Shown: positions 56,289 to 64,000 of the stretch, one piece after another
How the letters are laid out: each line of letters opens with the position of its first letter
Numbering within the stretch: the stretch's first letter is position 1
Assembly: GCF_001543205.1 (NCBI RefSeq)
Contig: NZ_CP014162.1
Coordinates: forward strand, 1,302,001-1,366,000
From: Aerococcus urinaeequi
Lineage (GTDB): Bacteria > Bacillota > Bacilli > Lactobacillales > Aerococcaceae
Direction of reading: 5' to 3'
DNA: 64,000 nucleotides
Translations under genes and position numbers: made by a program
Notes under the pieces: model-generated
Seen by the model: only the letters and a program-made list of their open reading frames with translations
The model's database searches: none
What the model was told of the DNA's origin: nothing

Positions 56289-57128
56289 ATGACAATCGAT
56301 TTATATACATTAAAAGCTTTACCAACTTACGACAACCCCTTCCCATTAGCCAAAAGCCCGCTAATCCAGTGCTTAACCAATACCGTGACGGTGGAATCGG
56401 TGGCCAACGCCTTATTATATGTGGGGGCGGCACCAGTCATGGCAGACCAGGCAGCTGAGATGGAAGATTTCTTCAATCAAAACGATGGGGCCATGATCAA
56501 TATTGGGAGTTTATCGCCTGAAAAAATCCGCAACATTTTATTGGCTGCTAGAACAGCTGACGAAACAGACACGCCTTTCGTTCTGGATTTAGTGGGGGTT
56601 TCAGCCAGTCCCTTGCGTAACGACTTAGCCCAAGAAATCAGCGCATTCACACCAGATGTCATCAAAGGCAACTTGTCTGAAATGCGGACTTTCTGTGGTT
56701 TAGGGTCAACGGGACGAGGTGTTGACGCAGGTGAAGATGACCAAAATGAAGCGGCCTTAGTAGAACTGGGACAAGCTATGCAAGAATGGGTGTCAGACCA
56801 TGCCGGTACAACCTTATTAGCGACAGGTCCAGTAGACGTGGTCGCTGATGCGTCAGGCATTTACTACTTGAAGAATGGCGTAGCCAATCTTGGTCGCTTT
56901 ACTGGGACGGGAGATATTGTCGGTGCCTTGATTACAGCCTTATTAGGAGCTGGTCAACCAGTCCTAGAGGCTGTGATTTTAGCGGTATCTTACTTCAATT
57001 TATGTGGTGAAAAAGCGGAGGCAACAACACATGGCCTAGCTGATTTTAGACAAGCAACATTGAATAACCTGTCTCTATTGTTGGCAGACGATGAATGGTT
57101 AACAGGTATCAAGGGAGGTCAACTATAA
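56289..57128 (+). CDS. thiM: Hydroxyethylthiazole kinase
   Basis: The 279-residue protein has the ThiM order: LIQCLTNTVTVESVANALL, GAAPVMADQAAEMEDF, INIGSL, VLDLVGVSAS and KGNLSEM. It phosphorylates 4-methyl-5-hydroxyethylthiazole for thiamine salvage. The P-loop region reads FTGTGDIVGAL with aspartate D209, whereas many ThiM enzymes have cysteine there (GTGC). Aspartate is the residue of the wider ribokinase family. It is the first gene behind the TPP riboswitch, and its stop codon overlaps the thiE start. Confidence 0.93.
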   Translation: MTIDLYTLKALPTYDNPFPLAKSPLIQCLTNTVTVESVANALLYVGAAPVMADQAAEMEDFFNQNDGAMINIGSLSPEKIRNILLAARTADETDTPFVLDLVGVSASPLRNDLAQEISAFTPDVIKGNLSEMRTFCGLGSTGRGVDAGEDDQNEAALVELGQAMQEWVSDHAGTTLLATGPVDVVADASGIYYLKNGVANLGRFTGTGDIVGALITALLGAGQPVLEAVILAVSYFNLCGEKAEATTHGLADFRQATLNNLSLLLADDEWLTGIKGGQL

Positions 57129-57754
57129 TGGATTACAGTTTATACCTAGTCACAGCGAGTTTTGATTACCAAGAAGACGCCTTTTTACAAGTGGTTGAAG
57201 AAGCTATAAAAGCAGGGGTTACTCTAGTGCAATTCCGCGATAAGACGGCGACGAGTCGTGATGCATATGCATTAGCTTTAAAATTAAAGGCGATTACGGA
57301 CCGATATGCCGTACCTTTAATTATTAATGACCGGGTAGATCTAGCGTTGGCGGTGGATGCTGCTGGTGTTCATATTGGCGATGATGAATTACCTGTAGAT
57401 GTTGTACGAAAACTGATTGGTTCGGATAAGATTTTAGGGGTTTCAGCCAAAACCTTAGCGCGGGCAGAAGAAGCCTACCAACAAGGGGCGGACTATTTGG
57501 GTGTCGGGGCCATCTTCCCAACAACTACCAAGGATTCCAGCCTAGTAACAGTAGAAACTTTACAGACGATCAGCAGCCAAGTAGCTATCCCAGTTGTCGC
57601 AATTGGCGGCATTCAATTGGATAATATCAAAACATTAGCCGGTAGTGGGATTGCGGGGATTTCAGTAGTTTCTGAAATTATGTTGGCAGATTCGGTGACA
57701 CAACGCGTAAGAGATTTAAAAGCTGAAGTAGCAGATATTTTGGAGGTGGACTAA
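57128..57754 (+). CDS. thiE: Thiamine-phosphate synthase
   Basis: The ATG at 57128 overlaps the thiM stop and follows AAGGGAGG, giving 208 residues. The upstream start at 57095 would overlap thiM by 34 bases. The TIM-barrel protein has VQFRDK, LIINDRVDLALAV, GVHIGDDELP, YLGVGAIFPTTTK and VAIGGI. It joins HMP-pyrophosphate and thiazole phosphate to thiamine monophosphate. It abuts thiD. Confidence 0.95.
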   Translation: MDYSLYLVTASFDYQEDAFLQVVEEAIKAGVTLVQFRDKTATSRDAYALALKLKAITDRYAVPLIINDRVDLALAVDAAGVHIGDDELPVDVVRKLIGSDKILGVSAKTLARAEEAYQQGADYLGVGAIFPTTTKDSSLVTVETLQTISSQVAIPVVAIGGIQLDNIKTLAGSGIAGISVVSEIMLADSVTQRVRDLKAEVADILEVD

Positions 57755-58579
57755 ATGGTAAATTCAACACCACAAGTAGTGACAATCGCAGGATCGGACT
57801 CAGGCGGGGGTGCAGGGATTCAAGCTGACTTGAAAACTTTCCAAGCTCGCAAAGCCTTTGGTATGTCGATTGTGGTCGCCTTGACTGCCCAAAACACCCT
57901 AGGTGTCCAGTCATCCTTACCGGTACCATTGGACTTTATTGATGCACAATTTGCTTCACTTGCAGCAGATTTTAAGATTGGCGCTGTTAAAACAGGTATG
58001 TTATTTAACGGGGCATATGTAGAAAATGTCGTGAATAACTTAAAAAAGGTAGACTTTGGTCCATTAATTATTGATCCCGTCATGGTAGCTAAAGGGGGGC
58101 ATCAGCTCTTAGACCAAGACGCCATAAATGCGATTCAAAACCAGTTACTACCTATAGCGACTTTGGTTACGCCAAATATTCCAGAAGCTGAGATCATTGC
58201 GGACATGACGATTGAATCAGAAGCGGATATGTTAGCGGCTAGTGTAAAACTACAAGGATACGGAGCTAAAAATGTTATTGTAAAAGGCGGTCACTCCAAA
58301 GCTGCTAAAGCTCGGGACTTAGTACTTTTGGAAAATGGTGAAATTTTGTGGTTATCTAGTCCCCGCGTGGATACAAAAAATACCCATGGGACAGGCGATA
58401 CATTATCTGCCGCCATTGCTGCTGAATTAGCAAAAGGCAGCGAATTGAAAGAAGCAATTATTATTGCTAAGCGGTTTATACAAGGCGCAATCGCAGATGG
58501 CATTAATGTCGGCCATGGCCACGGACCAACCAACCACTGGGCTGATTTGTCAGATGAAGTATTAGTCGAAAGTGAATAA
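57755..58579 (+). CDS. thiD: Hydroxymethylpyrimidine/phosphomethylpyrimidine kinase
   Basis: The 274-residue ribokinase-fold enzyme starts with VVTIAGSDSGGGAGIQADLKTF. It has VKTGML, IIDPVMVAKGG and the C-terminal anion hole HGTGDTLSAAI with the catalytic aspartate. It phosphorylates HMP and HMP-phosphate. With thiM and thiE it makes a complete salvage route from thiazole and HMP. No de novo gene such as thiC or thiG is in the window. Confidence 0.95.
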   Translation: MVNSTPQVVTIAGSDSGGGAGIQADLKTFQARKAFGMSIVVALTAQNTLGVQSSLPVPLDFIDAQFASLAADFKIGAVKTGMLFNGAYVENVVNNLKKVDFGPLIIDPVMVAKGGHQLLDQDAINAIQNQLLPIATLVTPNIPEAEIIADMTIESEADMLAASVKLQGYGAKNVIVKGGHSKAAKARDLVLLENGEILWLSSPRVDTKNTHGTGDTLSAAIAAELAKGSELKEAIIIAKRFIQGAIADGINVGHGHGPTNHWADLSDEVLVESE

Positions 58580-58595
58580 TAAGAACGAACGAAAG

Positions 58596-58645
58596 AGACC
58601 CACACTAGTGTAAAATATATTTTTACGAAAGTGTGGGTCTTTATT
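58596..58645 (+). terminator. Terminator after thiD
   Basis: AGACCCACACT and AGTGTGGGTCT form an 11-bp perfect stem, extended inside by GTAAAA/TTTTAC. A T-rich tail follows. Confidence 0.8.
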
Positions 58646-58668
58646 ATATTTTATGGGTTTTCTGCTTG

Positions 58669-58872
58669 TTAATTCTTCGATTTACGTACTTTAATATCAT
58701 AGACTGTATCTATGATTAGGAAAGTAATCACCAAGATGGGCGCAATTGTTTTCCAGAAGTTGTCTTGAGTAACTATAGCCGAAATTAAAATAATGGTTAC
58801 AATGATTCTGAAGACCACATTCCATATTGGTCTATTGGTAATGCGACTAAGTTTCTTGAGTAAATTCAACAA
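58669..58872 (-). CDS. Small membrane protein, unknown function
   Basis: The 67-residue frame starts with TTG at 58872 after AAAGGAAG. It has a basic N-terminus (MLNLLKKLSRITNRP), two hydrophobic segments (about 16-35 and 42-57) and a basic tail ending KVRKSKN. I do not recognise the family. It is a lone gene between the thi and glycerate operons, in opposite orientation. Confidence 0.55.
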   Translation of the reverse strand: MLNLLKKLSRITNRPIWNVVFRIIVTIILISAIVTQDNFWKTIAPILVITFLIIDTVYDIKVRKSKN

Positions 58873-59076
58873 AATAACTTCCTTTCTAAATAGCGCGAAC
58901 TTGTAACCGTCCGATTAAGTCATGATCTACCACAACAAAATAGTACTTTCAAATTATGAAATTGACTAAAAAGTATTTAATAGGGAGTGCCTAAGGTTAT
59001 TGATTGGTCAAGTGCACAAAAATGTCTGTTTATGCCCCTATAGTAAAACGCTTTCTTCTGTTCTAATATATACTAA

Positions 59077-59090
59077 TGTAAGCGCAATCA
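59077..59090. promoter_or_regulatory. cre-like site before the glycerate operon
   Basis: TGTAAGCGCAATCA differs from the CcpA consensus TGWAANCGNTNWCA in one position. It lies 35 bases upstream of the transporter start codon. Confidence 0.5.
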
Positions 59091-59124
59091 AAGTGTGCAT
59101 GATTATATATAGAGGAGTGACATA

Positions 59125-60411
59125 ATGGAAATGGTAATTCCATGGTATTCAGCAATCATCGGACTAGCTTTAGCTATTGTATTGATATTAATGAAGTTAA
59201 ACCCAACATATGCCTTGATTTTTGGTGCAGTAGTTGGCTGTTTAGTAGGAGGTGCTGACTTAGTTCAGACCTTGAACGTTCTTATTTCAGGGACACAAAG
59301 TGTAATGGGTACGGTTATCAGAATCCTATCAGCAGGTGTTTTTGCGGGGGTAATGATGGAGTCTGGCGCAGCAGAAACAATCGCCAATTTCATTGTGCGG
59401 AAAATGCCGGGTACTTTTTCACTATTTGCCTTGGCACTGGCGACAATGGTTATTACTGGTGTGGGTGTTTTTATTCCAGTAGCCGTTTTAATCGTGGCGC
59501 CGATTGCTTTATCGGTTGCAGCGGAGAATGGTTATTCAAAGATTGCAATCCTAATTGCCTTGTCAGGTGGCGGAAAGGCCGGCAATATCATCTCACCTAA
59601 CCCTAATACGATTGCGGCAGCAGAAGGATTCGGGATTTCAACTATTCAAGCCATGGTGGGTGGTTTAATCCCAGCGCTTTTTGGTTTATGGGTAACAGTT
59701 TTAGTGGCGAATGCGATTAAATCAAAATATACTAAAGTGACGATGCACGAAAAAGAAAGTCAAGCTGATGACACTAAACAAGCTAGTTTACCAAGTGTAG
59801 GGAAAGCCTTCATAGCGCCGGTATTAGCAGTTGTACTTTTACTACTAGGTCCACTTGGACAAGCTGTTGGTGTTACTGGACTAGACTTTGATTCATTCTA
59901 TGTATTACCAATAGCTGGCTTAATTGGTTTATTGATTATGGGTAAAAGCAATAAAATACTTGATTTTACTAAGTCAGGATTGGATAGGATGACACCAACT
60001 ATTTTGATTATTATTGGTGCCGGAGCAATCGGTGGTTTAATTACTGCATCAGATTTATCAACACAAATTGTAACTATTATGGATACTTGGAACGTGCCAA
60101 GTGTCTTACTAGCACCAATTTCCGGTATCTTAATGGGGGCAGCAACAGCTTCAACCTCTACTGGTGTTATTTTGGCTACTGGTTCTTTTGGGCCTGCCAT
60201 CTTGCAAACAGGTATTGCACCACTCAATGCTGCTATTATGGTTCATACTGGTGCAGTAGTGATCGATCATTTACCACATGGGACTTATTTCCACGTATCA
60301 GCAGATGCAGTGGATATGTCGTTTGCGGATAGAATGAAGTGTATTGGCTATGAATCAATTATTGGTCTATCAATCGCTACAGTCGCTACTATTATTTACG
60401 GCATTTTATAA
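59125..60411 (+). CDS. GntP-family permease, probable glycerate transporter
   Basis: The 428-residue protein has about twelve hydrophobic segments and the GntP-family look: GVGVFIPVAVLIVAPIAL, SGGGKAGNIISPNPNTI and HLPHGTYFHVSADAV. GntP carriers bring in gluconate and related sugar acids with protons. The next gene is a glycerate kinase 25 bases on, so glycerate is the most likely substrate. This is inference from context. Confidence 0.85.
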   Translation: MEMVIPWYSAIIGLALAIVLILMKLNPTYALIFGAVVGCLVGGADLVQTLNVLISGTQSVMGTVIRILSAGVFAGVMMESGAAETIANFIVRKMPGTFSLFALALATMVITGVGVFIPVAVLIVAPIALSVAAENGYSKIAILIALSGGGKAGNIISPNPNTIAAAEGFGISTIQAMVGGLIPALFGLWVTVLVANAIKSKYTKVTMHEKESQADDTKQASLPSVGKAFIAPVLAVVLLLLGPLGQAVGVTGLDFDSFYVLPIAGLIGLLIMGKSNKILDFTKSGLDRMTPTILIIIGAGAIGGLITASDLSTQIVTIMDTWNVPSVLLAPISGILMGAATASTSTGVILATGSFGPAILQTGIAPLNAAIMVHTGAVVIDHLPHGTYFHVSADAVDMSFADRMKCIGYESIIGLSIATVATIIYGIL

Positions 60412-60436
60412 TCAAGGATAAAAAGGAGAAGAAGGT

Positions 60437-61573
60437 ATGAACAAGAAAATACTCGTAGCCCCTGACTCGTATAAAGGTAGTTTAACAGCTTTAGAGGCTT
60501 GTGAAGCAATTAGTATAGGGATTAAACGGGCTTTACCGGATGCAGAAATTGTCTCTTTACCAATGGCAGATGGCGGTGAAGGTACCGTACAATCTTTAGT
60601 TGACGCTACTGAAGGTACCATCCACCAACTAGAAGTAGTTGGACCTTTGGGGACACCAGTTACTGCTAGCTATGGCATTTTAGGGGATGGTAAAACAGCT
60701 GTCATCGAGATGGCTGAAGCTTCTGGTATCGGATACGTTAATGAACAAACAAAGAATCCTTTAGTAACAACAACCTATGGTACAGGCCAACTTATTCTAG
60801 CTTGTATTGATCAAGGTATAGAAGAAATTATCTTAGGAATTGGCGGATCAGCAACAAATGATGGTGGTGCTGGTATGGCACAAGCTTTAGGCTATCAATT
60901 ATTAGATAGTGATGGAGACGAAATTCCATACGGTGGCGGTAGTTTAAACCAATTAGCCAGCATTCAAATGAGTCAAGCCCATCCAGCCCTAAAAAAAGTA
61001 AAACTAATTGTTGCATCTGATGTTAACAACCCACTTTGTGGACCAGATGGTGCCTCCAATGTTTTTGGCCCGCAAAAAGGGGCAACTAAAGAAATGATTC
61101 AAACCTTAGACCAAAATCTCGCACATTATGCTGAAATCTTGAAAAAAGACCTCGGTATTGATGTGATTGATACTCCTGGTGCAGGAGCTGCTGGCGGATT
61201 AGGAGCAGGTTTATTGGCTTTTACCCAATCAGAAATGCATACTGGGATTGAAATTGTCCTTGAATATGCGAAGTTTAAAGAGTTTGCAACTGGTTGTGAC
61301 CTTTGCTTTACTGGTGAAGGTGGGATCGATTTTCAAACAAAATTTGGTAAAACCCCTTATGGTGTAGCCCAAGCCTTTAAAGCAGTTAACCCGGATAAAA
61401 AAGTGATTGCTATTGCGGGTACAGTAGGAGAAGATATCGAAGAACTTTATGAAGTTGGTATTGATGCGGTATTTTCTTCTGCTCCAGGTGCTGCTAAATT
61501 AGAAGAATTAATAGAACAAGCGACATTTAATTTAGCACAAACTGCAGAAAATATTGTAAGAGTGTTAGTATAG
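60437..61573 (+). CDS. Glycerate kinase
   Basis: The 378-residue protein belongs to the GarK/GlxK family of glycerate 2-kinases. It starts KILVAPDSYKGSLTALEAC and has LPMADGGEGT, GIGGSATNDGGAG and FTGEGGIDFQTKFGK. It phosphorylates D-glycerate with ATP to 2-phosphoglycerate, which enters glycolysis. It lies between the GntP carrier and a CdaR-like regulator in one operon. Confidence 0.93.
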   Translation: MNKKILVAPDSYKGSLTALEACEAISIGIKRALPDAEIVSLPMADGGEGTVQSLVDATEGTIHQLEVVGPLGTPVTASYGILGDGKTAVIEMAEASGIGYVNEQTKNPLVTTTYGTGQLILACIDQGIEEIILGIGGSATNDGGAGMAQALGYQLLDSDGDEIPYGGGSLNQLASIQMSQAHPALKKVKLIVASDVNNPLCGPDGASNVFGPQKGATKEMIQTLDQNLAHYAEILKKDLGIDVIDTPGAGAAGGLGAGLLAFTQSEMHTGIEIVLEYAKFKEFATGCDLCFTGEGGIDFQTKFGKTPYGVAQAFKAVNPDKKVIAIAGTVGEDIEELYEVGIDAVFSSAPGAAKLEELIEQATFNLAQTAENIVRVLV

Positions 61574-61606
61574 ATATTAAGATAGCTAAGTAAAGGGGGC
61601 AGTCCA

Positions 61607-62650
61607 GTGAATGAAAAGCATTATGTTTTGACCAAAGAACAAGCACAAAAGTATGTGAATCAATTGATGGAAGATGTCCCCTATAATATTAATATTATTG
61701 ATCAAGATGGTACGATTATTGCGAGTGGAGATCCAGATCGAATTGGCGATTTTCATTTTTCTGGTAAAAAAGCCTTTCAAAGAAAAGCTAAGGTATTAGT
61801 TTATAGTGATCAAGATGGTGAACGGCAGGGAGCTAATGAACCGGTCACTATCCAAGGAAAGATTATTTGTGTAGTAGGGATTTCAGGCGCACCAGAAGAA
61901 GTGCAAAACTATACGAAACTCTTATCTTCTATGATTAAATTATTAATTGAACAAGAAGTAGACGCCATGTTATCTATGCAGAAGAAGCAAGATGATGAAA
62001 TGTTCATGAATGATTTGATTCAAAATACTCAAGGCATATATGAGGAAGATATTAGGAAACTAGCAAGTGATAAATATCATATCGATTTAACGCAATCAGT
62101 GACGGTTGTGCTATCTAAAGAAGCCAATGCCTTAAAGCAGCTAGCGCAATCATTGAAGTTAACTATATTTACTTACCAAAGTGATGCACTACTTTTAGTG
62201 AATACAAATGTGGTGAGTAGAGAGCATATAAAAGCTTTGACAGATGACGGTACTTGGGTTGATAGTGGTCAAAATATCGCTGAAAGTATTGCAAATATTC
62301 AGCAAACAGCTATTTACTTTTCACTACTCCAACTTGACCATACAAGTCCGGTATTTGTGAAAGACCATCCTTTCTATTTATTTACACCCGGTATTTTCAA
62401 AAAGGACGACGTTTTATTTGAGCGTGTGGATCAAATGGAAGATGAGCTAGCCACTACTTTGGCTATTTTTATCAAACATAATTTGGATACGCGAGCAACT
62501 AGTGAGGAATTGTTTATTCACCGAAATACTGTCAATTATCGGTTAGAGAAAATTCATAGACAAACCCAATTGAATCCTAGAAACATTATTGATTTATTTG
62601 TTTTGCTGGTTTATCTAGGATACAAAATTAAACCAAATGCCCATCGCTAA
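61607..62650 (+). CDS. CdaR-type sugar diacid/glycerate regulator
   Basis: GTG at 61607, eight bases after AAAGGGGG, starts a 347-residue protein; the nearby ATG at 61611 is out of frame. The N-terminal half is the sugar-acid sensing domain (LTKEQAQKYVNQLMEDVPYN, IVASGDPDRIG-like IIASGDPDRIGDFH). The C-terminal PucR-type helix-turn-helix is EELFIHRNTVNYRLEKI. CdaR proteins activate glucarate/galactarate or glycerate genes. It is the last gene of its own target operon. Confidence 0.9.
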   Translation: MNEKHYVLTKEQAQKYVNQLMEDVPYNINIIDQDGTIIASGDPDRIGDFHFSGKKAFQRKAKVLVYSDQDGERQGANEPVTIQGKIICVVGISGAPEEVQNYTKLLSSMIKLLIEQEVDAMLSMQKKQDDEMFMNDLIQNTQGIYEEDIRKLASDKYHIDLTQSVTVVLSKEANALKQLAQSLKLTIFTYQSDALLLVNTNVVSREHIKALTDDGTWVDSGQNIAESIANIQQTAIYFSLLQLDHTSPVFVKDHPFYLFTPGIFKKDDVLFERVDQMEDELATTLAIFIKHNLDTRATSEELFIHRNTVNYRLEKIHRQTQLNPRNIIDLFVLLVYLGYKIKPNAHR

Positions 62651-62724
62651 ATCCCCAAAAAAATTTCTATTTATTCGTATGTCCTGGTCAATTCTTTTGG
62701 TAAAATAATGTAGCAATTAATGTA

Positions 62725-62757
62725 GTCACCGCCGATTTCTTGGCTGGTGGCTTTTTT
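62725..62757 (+). terminator. Terminator after the cdaR-like gene
   Basis: GTCACCGCC pairs with GGC-T-GGTGGC with a one-base bulge and one G:U pair. Six T follow. Confidence 0.7.
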
Positions 62758-62787
62758 ATAGGAATACAAATTTGAGGGGATTTACTT

Positions 62788-63885
62788 ATGTATAAAATTA
62801 ACATTTGGGTACGGCAGAACCTGCTCTTTGTGATTGCCGCAAGCTTGGCCACAATCGCTGTGATTTTCGGCCAATTTGACCCGACCTATATCAAATATGA
62901 CGTCTTAGTCAGTTTATTCGGCTTGATGATTGTCCTAGCCTTTTTCCAGACGTCAGGCTTATTACGGTGGGCGTCGATAAAATTGATCGACTGGTCCGGA
63001 AATAGCCGCGTCATCGTCCAATCCATGGTCCTGGCTTCATTCTTCGGGTCATTCCTATTGTCCAACGACATCGCTGTCCTGACCCTACTACCGATTTACT
63101 TGAACATCCTGCGCCACCTACCAGCATTCAAGGGCCGTGTACTCGGGGCAGCCCTAATCGTAGTGGCGGCAAACCTAGGCGGGGTCTTCTTCCCCTTCTC
63201 CAACCCACAAAATCTCATCATCTATTCAACCTATCCAGTCGATTTCGTCAGCTTCATGTGGTGGACCCTACCCCTGGTGGTTGCCGGCTTTATCCTTGTT
63301 ATGGTCGCAACTTTCTTCGTAGAGAAAAGGGCAGCCCACACACAAGTTGAGGGCAATGCAGTAGATAGATCGATAGTCATTCAAGCTAGCATTGGCATGG
63401 TGCTCATGGTCATTGCCATCTTTGGCTTATTCAATATTTATTGGACCGTGGCCTTCATTGTAGCCTATGTCCTACTGACTAACTGGCGGTATTTACTGCA
63501 AGTGGATTATTTATTGCTACTGACTTTTGCGTCATTTTTTGTGTTAGTCGGAAACATTACTGACTTAACACTTGTCCAAACTTGGTTGGCAGCTAATATT
63601 TCAAGCAAGACCATGGCTTACCTAACAGGGCTCTTGGCTTCACAAGTCTTTTCAAATGTTCCAACCACTATTCTGGTTTCACCCTTTACAGACCAGGCTC
63701 ATAGCTTGTTGATGGGGGTTAACATTGGTGGCTTAGGGACCATGGTCGCTTCATTAGCTAACTTAATCGGTTTTACCATTATTCGAAACGCTATGTCCAT
63801 GGATTCTAGGGCTTATTTCAAGATCTTCACCATAATAAATGTGATTTTTATTCTGATTTTAGCCCTTCTTTTCTTCCCATGGTAG
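62788..63885 (+). CDS. ArsB/SLC13-type anion transporter
   Basis: The 365-residue membrane protein has about ten hydrophobic segments. Two re-entrant-like motifs fit the ion transporter superfamily: FLLSNDIAVLTLLPIYLN near residue 90 and QVFSNVPTTILVSPF near 290. NLGGVFFPFSNPQNLIIY completes the first site. Members carry arsenite, citrate, sulfate or dicarboxylates, and the substrate cannot be told. It is preceded by a terminator and lies alone; the codon use looks richer in GC than its neighbours. Confidence 0.85.
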   Translation: MYKINIWVRQNLLFVIAASLATIAVIFGQFDPTYIKYDVLVSLFGLMIVLAFFQTSGLLRWASIKLIDWSGNSRVIVQSMVLASFFGSFLLSNDIAVLTLLPIYLNILRHLPAFKGRVLGAALIVVAANLGGVFFPFSNPQNLIIYSTYPVDFVSFMWWTLPLVVAGFILVMVATFFVEKRAAHTQVEGNAVDRSIVIQASIGMVLMVIAIFGLFNIYWTVAFIVAYVLLTNWRYLLQVDYLLLLTFASFFVLVGNITDLTLVQTWLAANISSKTMAYLTGLLASQVFSNVPTTILVSPFTDQAHSLLMGVNIGGLGTMVASLANLIGFTIIRNAMSMDSRAYFKIFTIINVIFILILALLFFPW

Positions 63886-63988
63886 CTTTTTCTCACTTTT
63901 TTATCATTATTCTTTAATTAGACCTTGCATTATTGACCTTTTTAGTATAAATTAAAATCATATTAGAAAACGAAAGAGGCATCTCATT

Positions 63989-64000
63989 ATGTTAAGCACA
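63989..64000 (+). CDS. Possible start of a further gene (right edge)
   Basis: ATG at 63989 follows GAAAGAGGC and an AT-rich promoter-like stretch. Only four codons (MLST) are inside the window, so nothing can be said about the product. Confidence 0.3.

Overview
The window looks like a chromosomal segment of a low-GC Gram-positive bacterium of the order Lactobacillales. The S10/spc/alpha ribosomal gene order, the type-Z zinc S14 protein, TTG starts with strong Shine-Dalgarno sequences, group II ECF transporter genes near rplQ, PTS sugar uptake and an apparent L17 downstream RNA element all fit. An Aerococcus-like member of the Aerococcaceae is my best guess, but that is inference. I see no rRNA, tRNA, CRISPR array, insertion sequence or prophage.

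Bases 1-11657 hold the translation superoperon, from the 3' end of rplB to rplQ, with secY, adk, infA and rpoA embedded. It ends in a structured 3' region, the likely L17 downstream element, followed by two terminators. In many relatives ecfA1-ecfA2-ecfT-truA-rplM-rpsI follows rplQ directly. Here that run is broken twice. An OatA-like acyltransferase and an OsmC-family gene lie between rplQ and the ECF genes. aroD, fabV, a class I aldolase, pepF, a MetE-like gene and a LysR regulator lie between truA and rplM-rpsI.

The most striking regulatory feature is an FMN riboswitch with its own terminator directly in front of ecfA1-ecfA2-ecfT-truA. The shared energizing module of the vitamin transporters therefore appears to be under flavin control. 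A second FMN riboswitch controls the riboflavin operon ribD-ribE-ribBA-ribH (30751-34375), and a TPP riboswitch controls a thiamine salvage operon thiM-thiE-thiD (56017-58579).

Bases 27500-36900 mix small genes of unknown function (DUF4298, DUF805-like, cupin, tautomerase), a DNA repair pair (ogt and an EndoIII-like protein), the rib operon, an M24-fold protein that seems to lack metal ligands, and a family 8 glycosyltransferase. Bases 36900-41000 form a sugar locus: a GntR/UTRA regulator, a mannonate-dehydratase-like enolase-superfamily enzyme and a PTS EIIBCA with a cre-like site. Bases 41100-46620 encode an ABC exporter-like system whose permease carries a coiled coil of about 500 residues, with a divergent TetR gene. 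Bases 46739-48182 hold an esterase behind a chimeric ORF that joins the start of an AraC regulator to the second half of an MFS transporter, the scar of an in-frame deletion.

Bases 48500-52070 are a beta-glucoside PTS and 6-phospho-beta-glucosidase operon. After it come a membrane-anchored EndA-type nuclease, an HxlR regulator with an F420-reductase-like oxidoreductase, DUF1232 and GNAT genes, thiMED, a glycerate uptake and phosphorylation operon with a CdaR-type regulator, and an ArsB/SLC13-type transporter. The first codons of a further gene may lie at the right edge.
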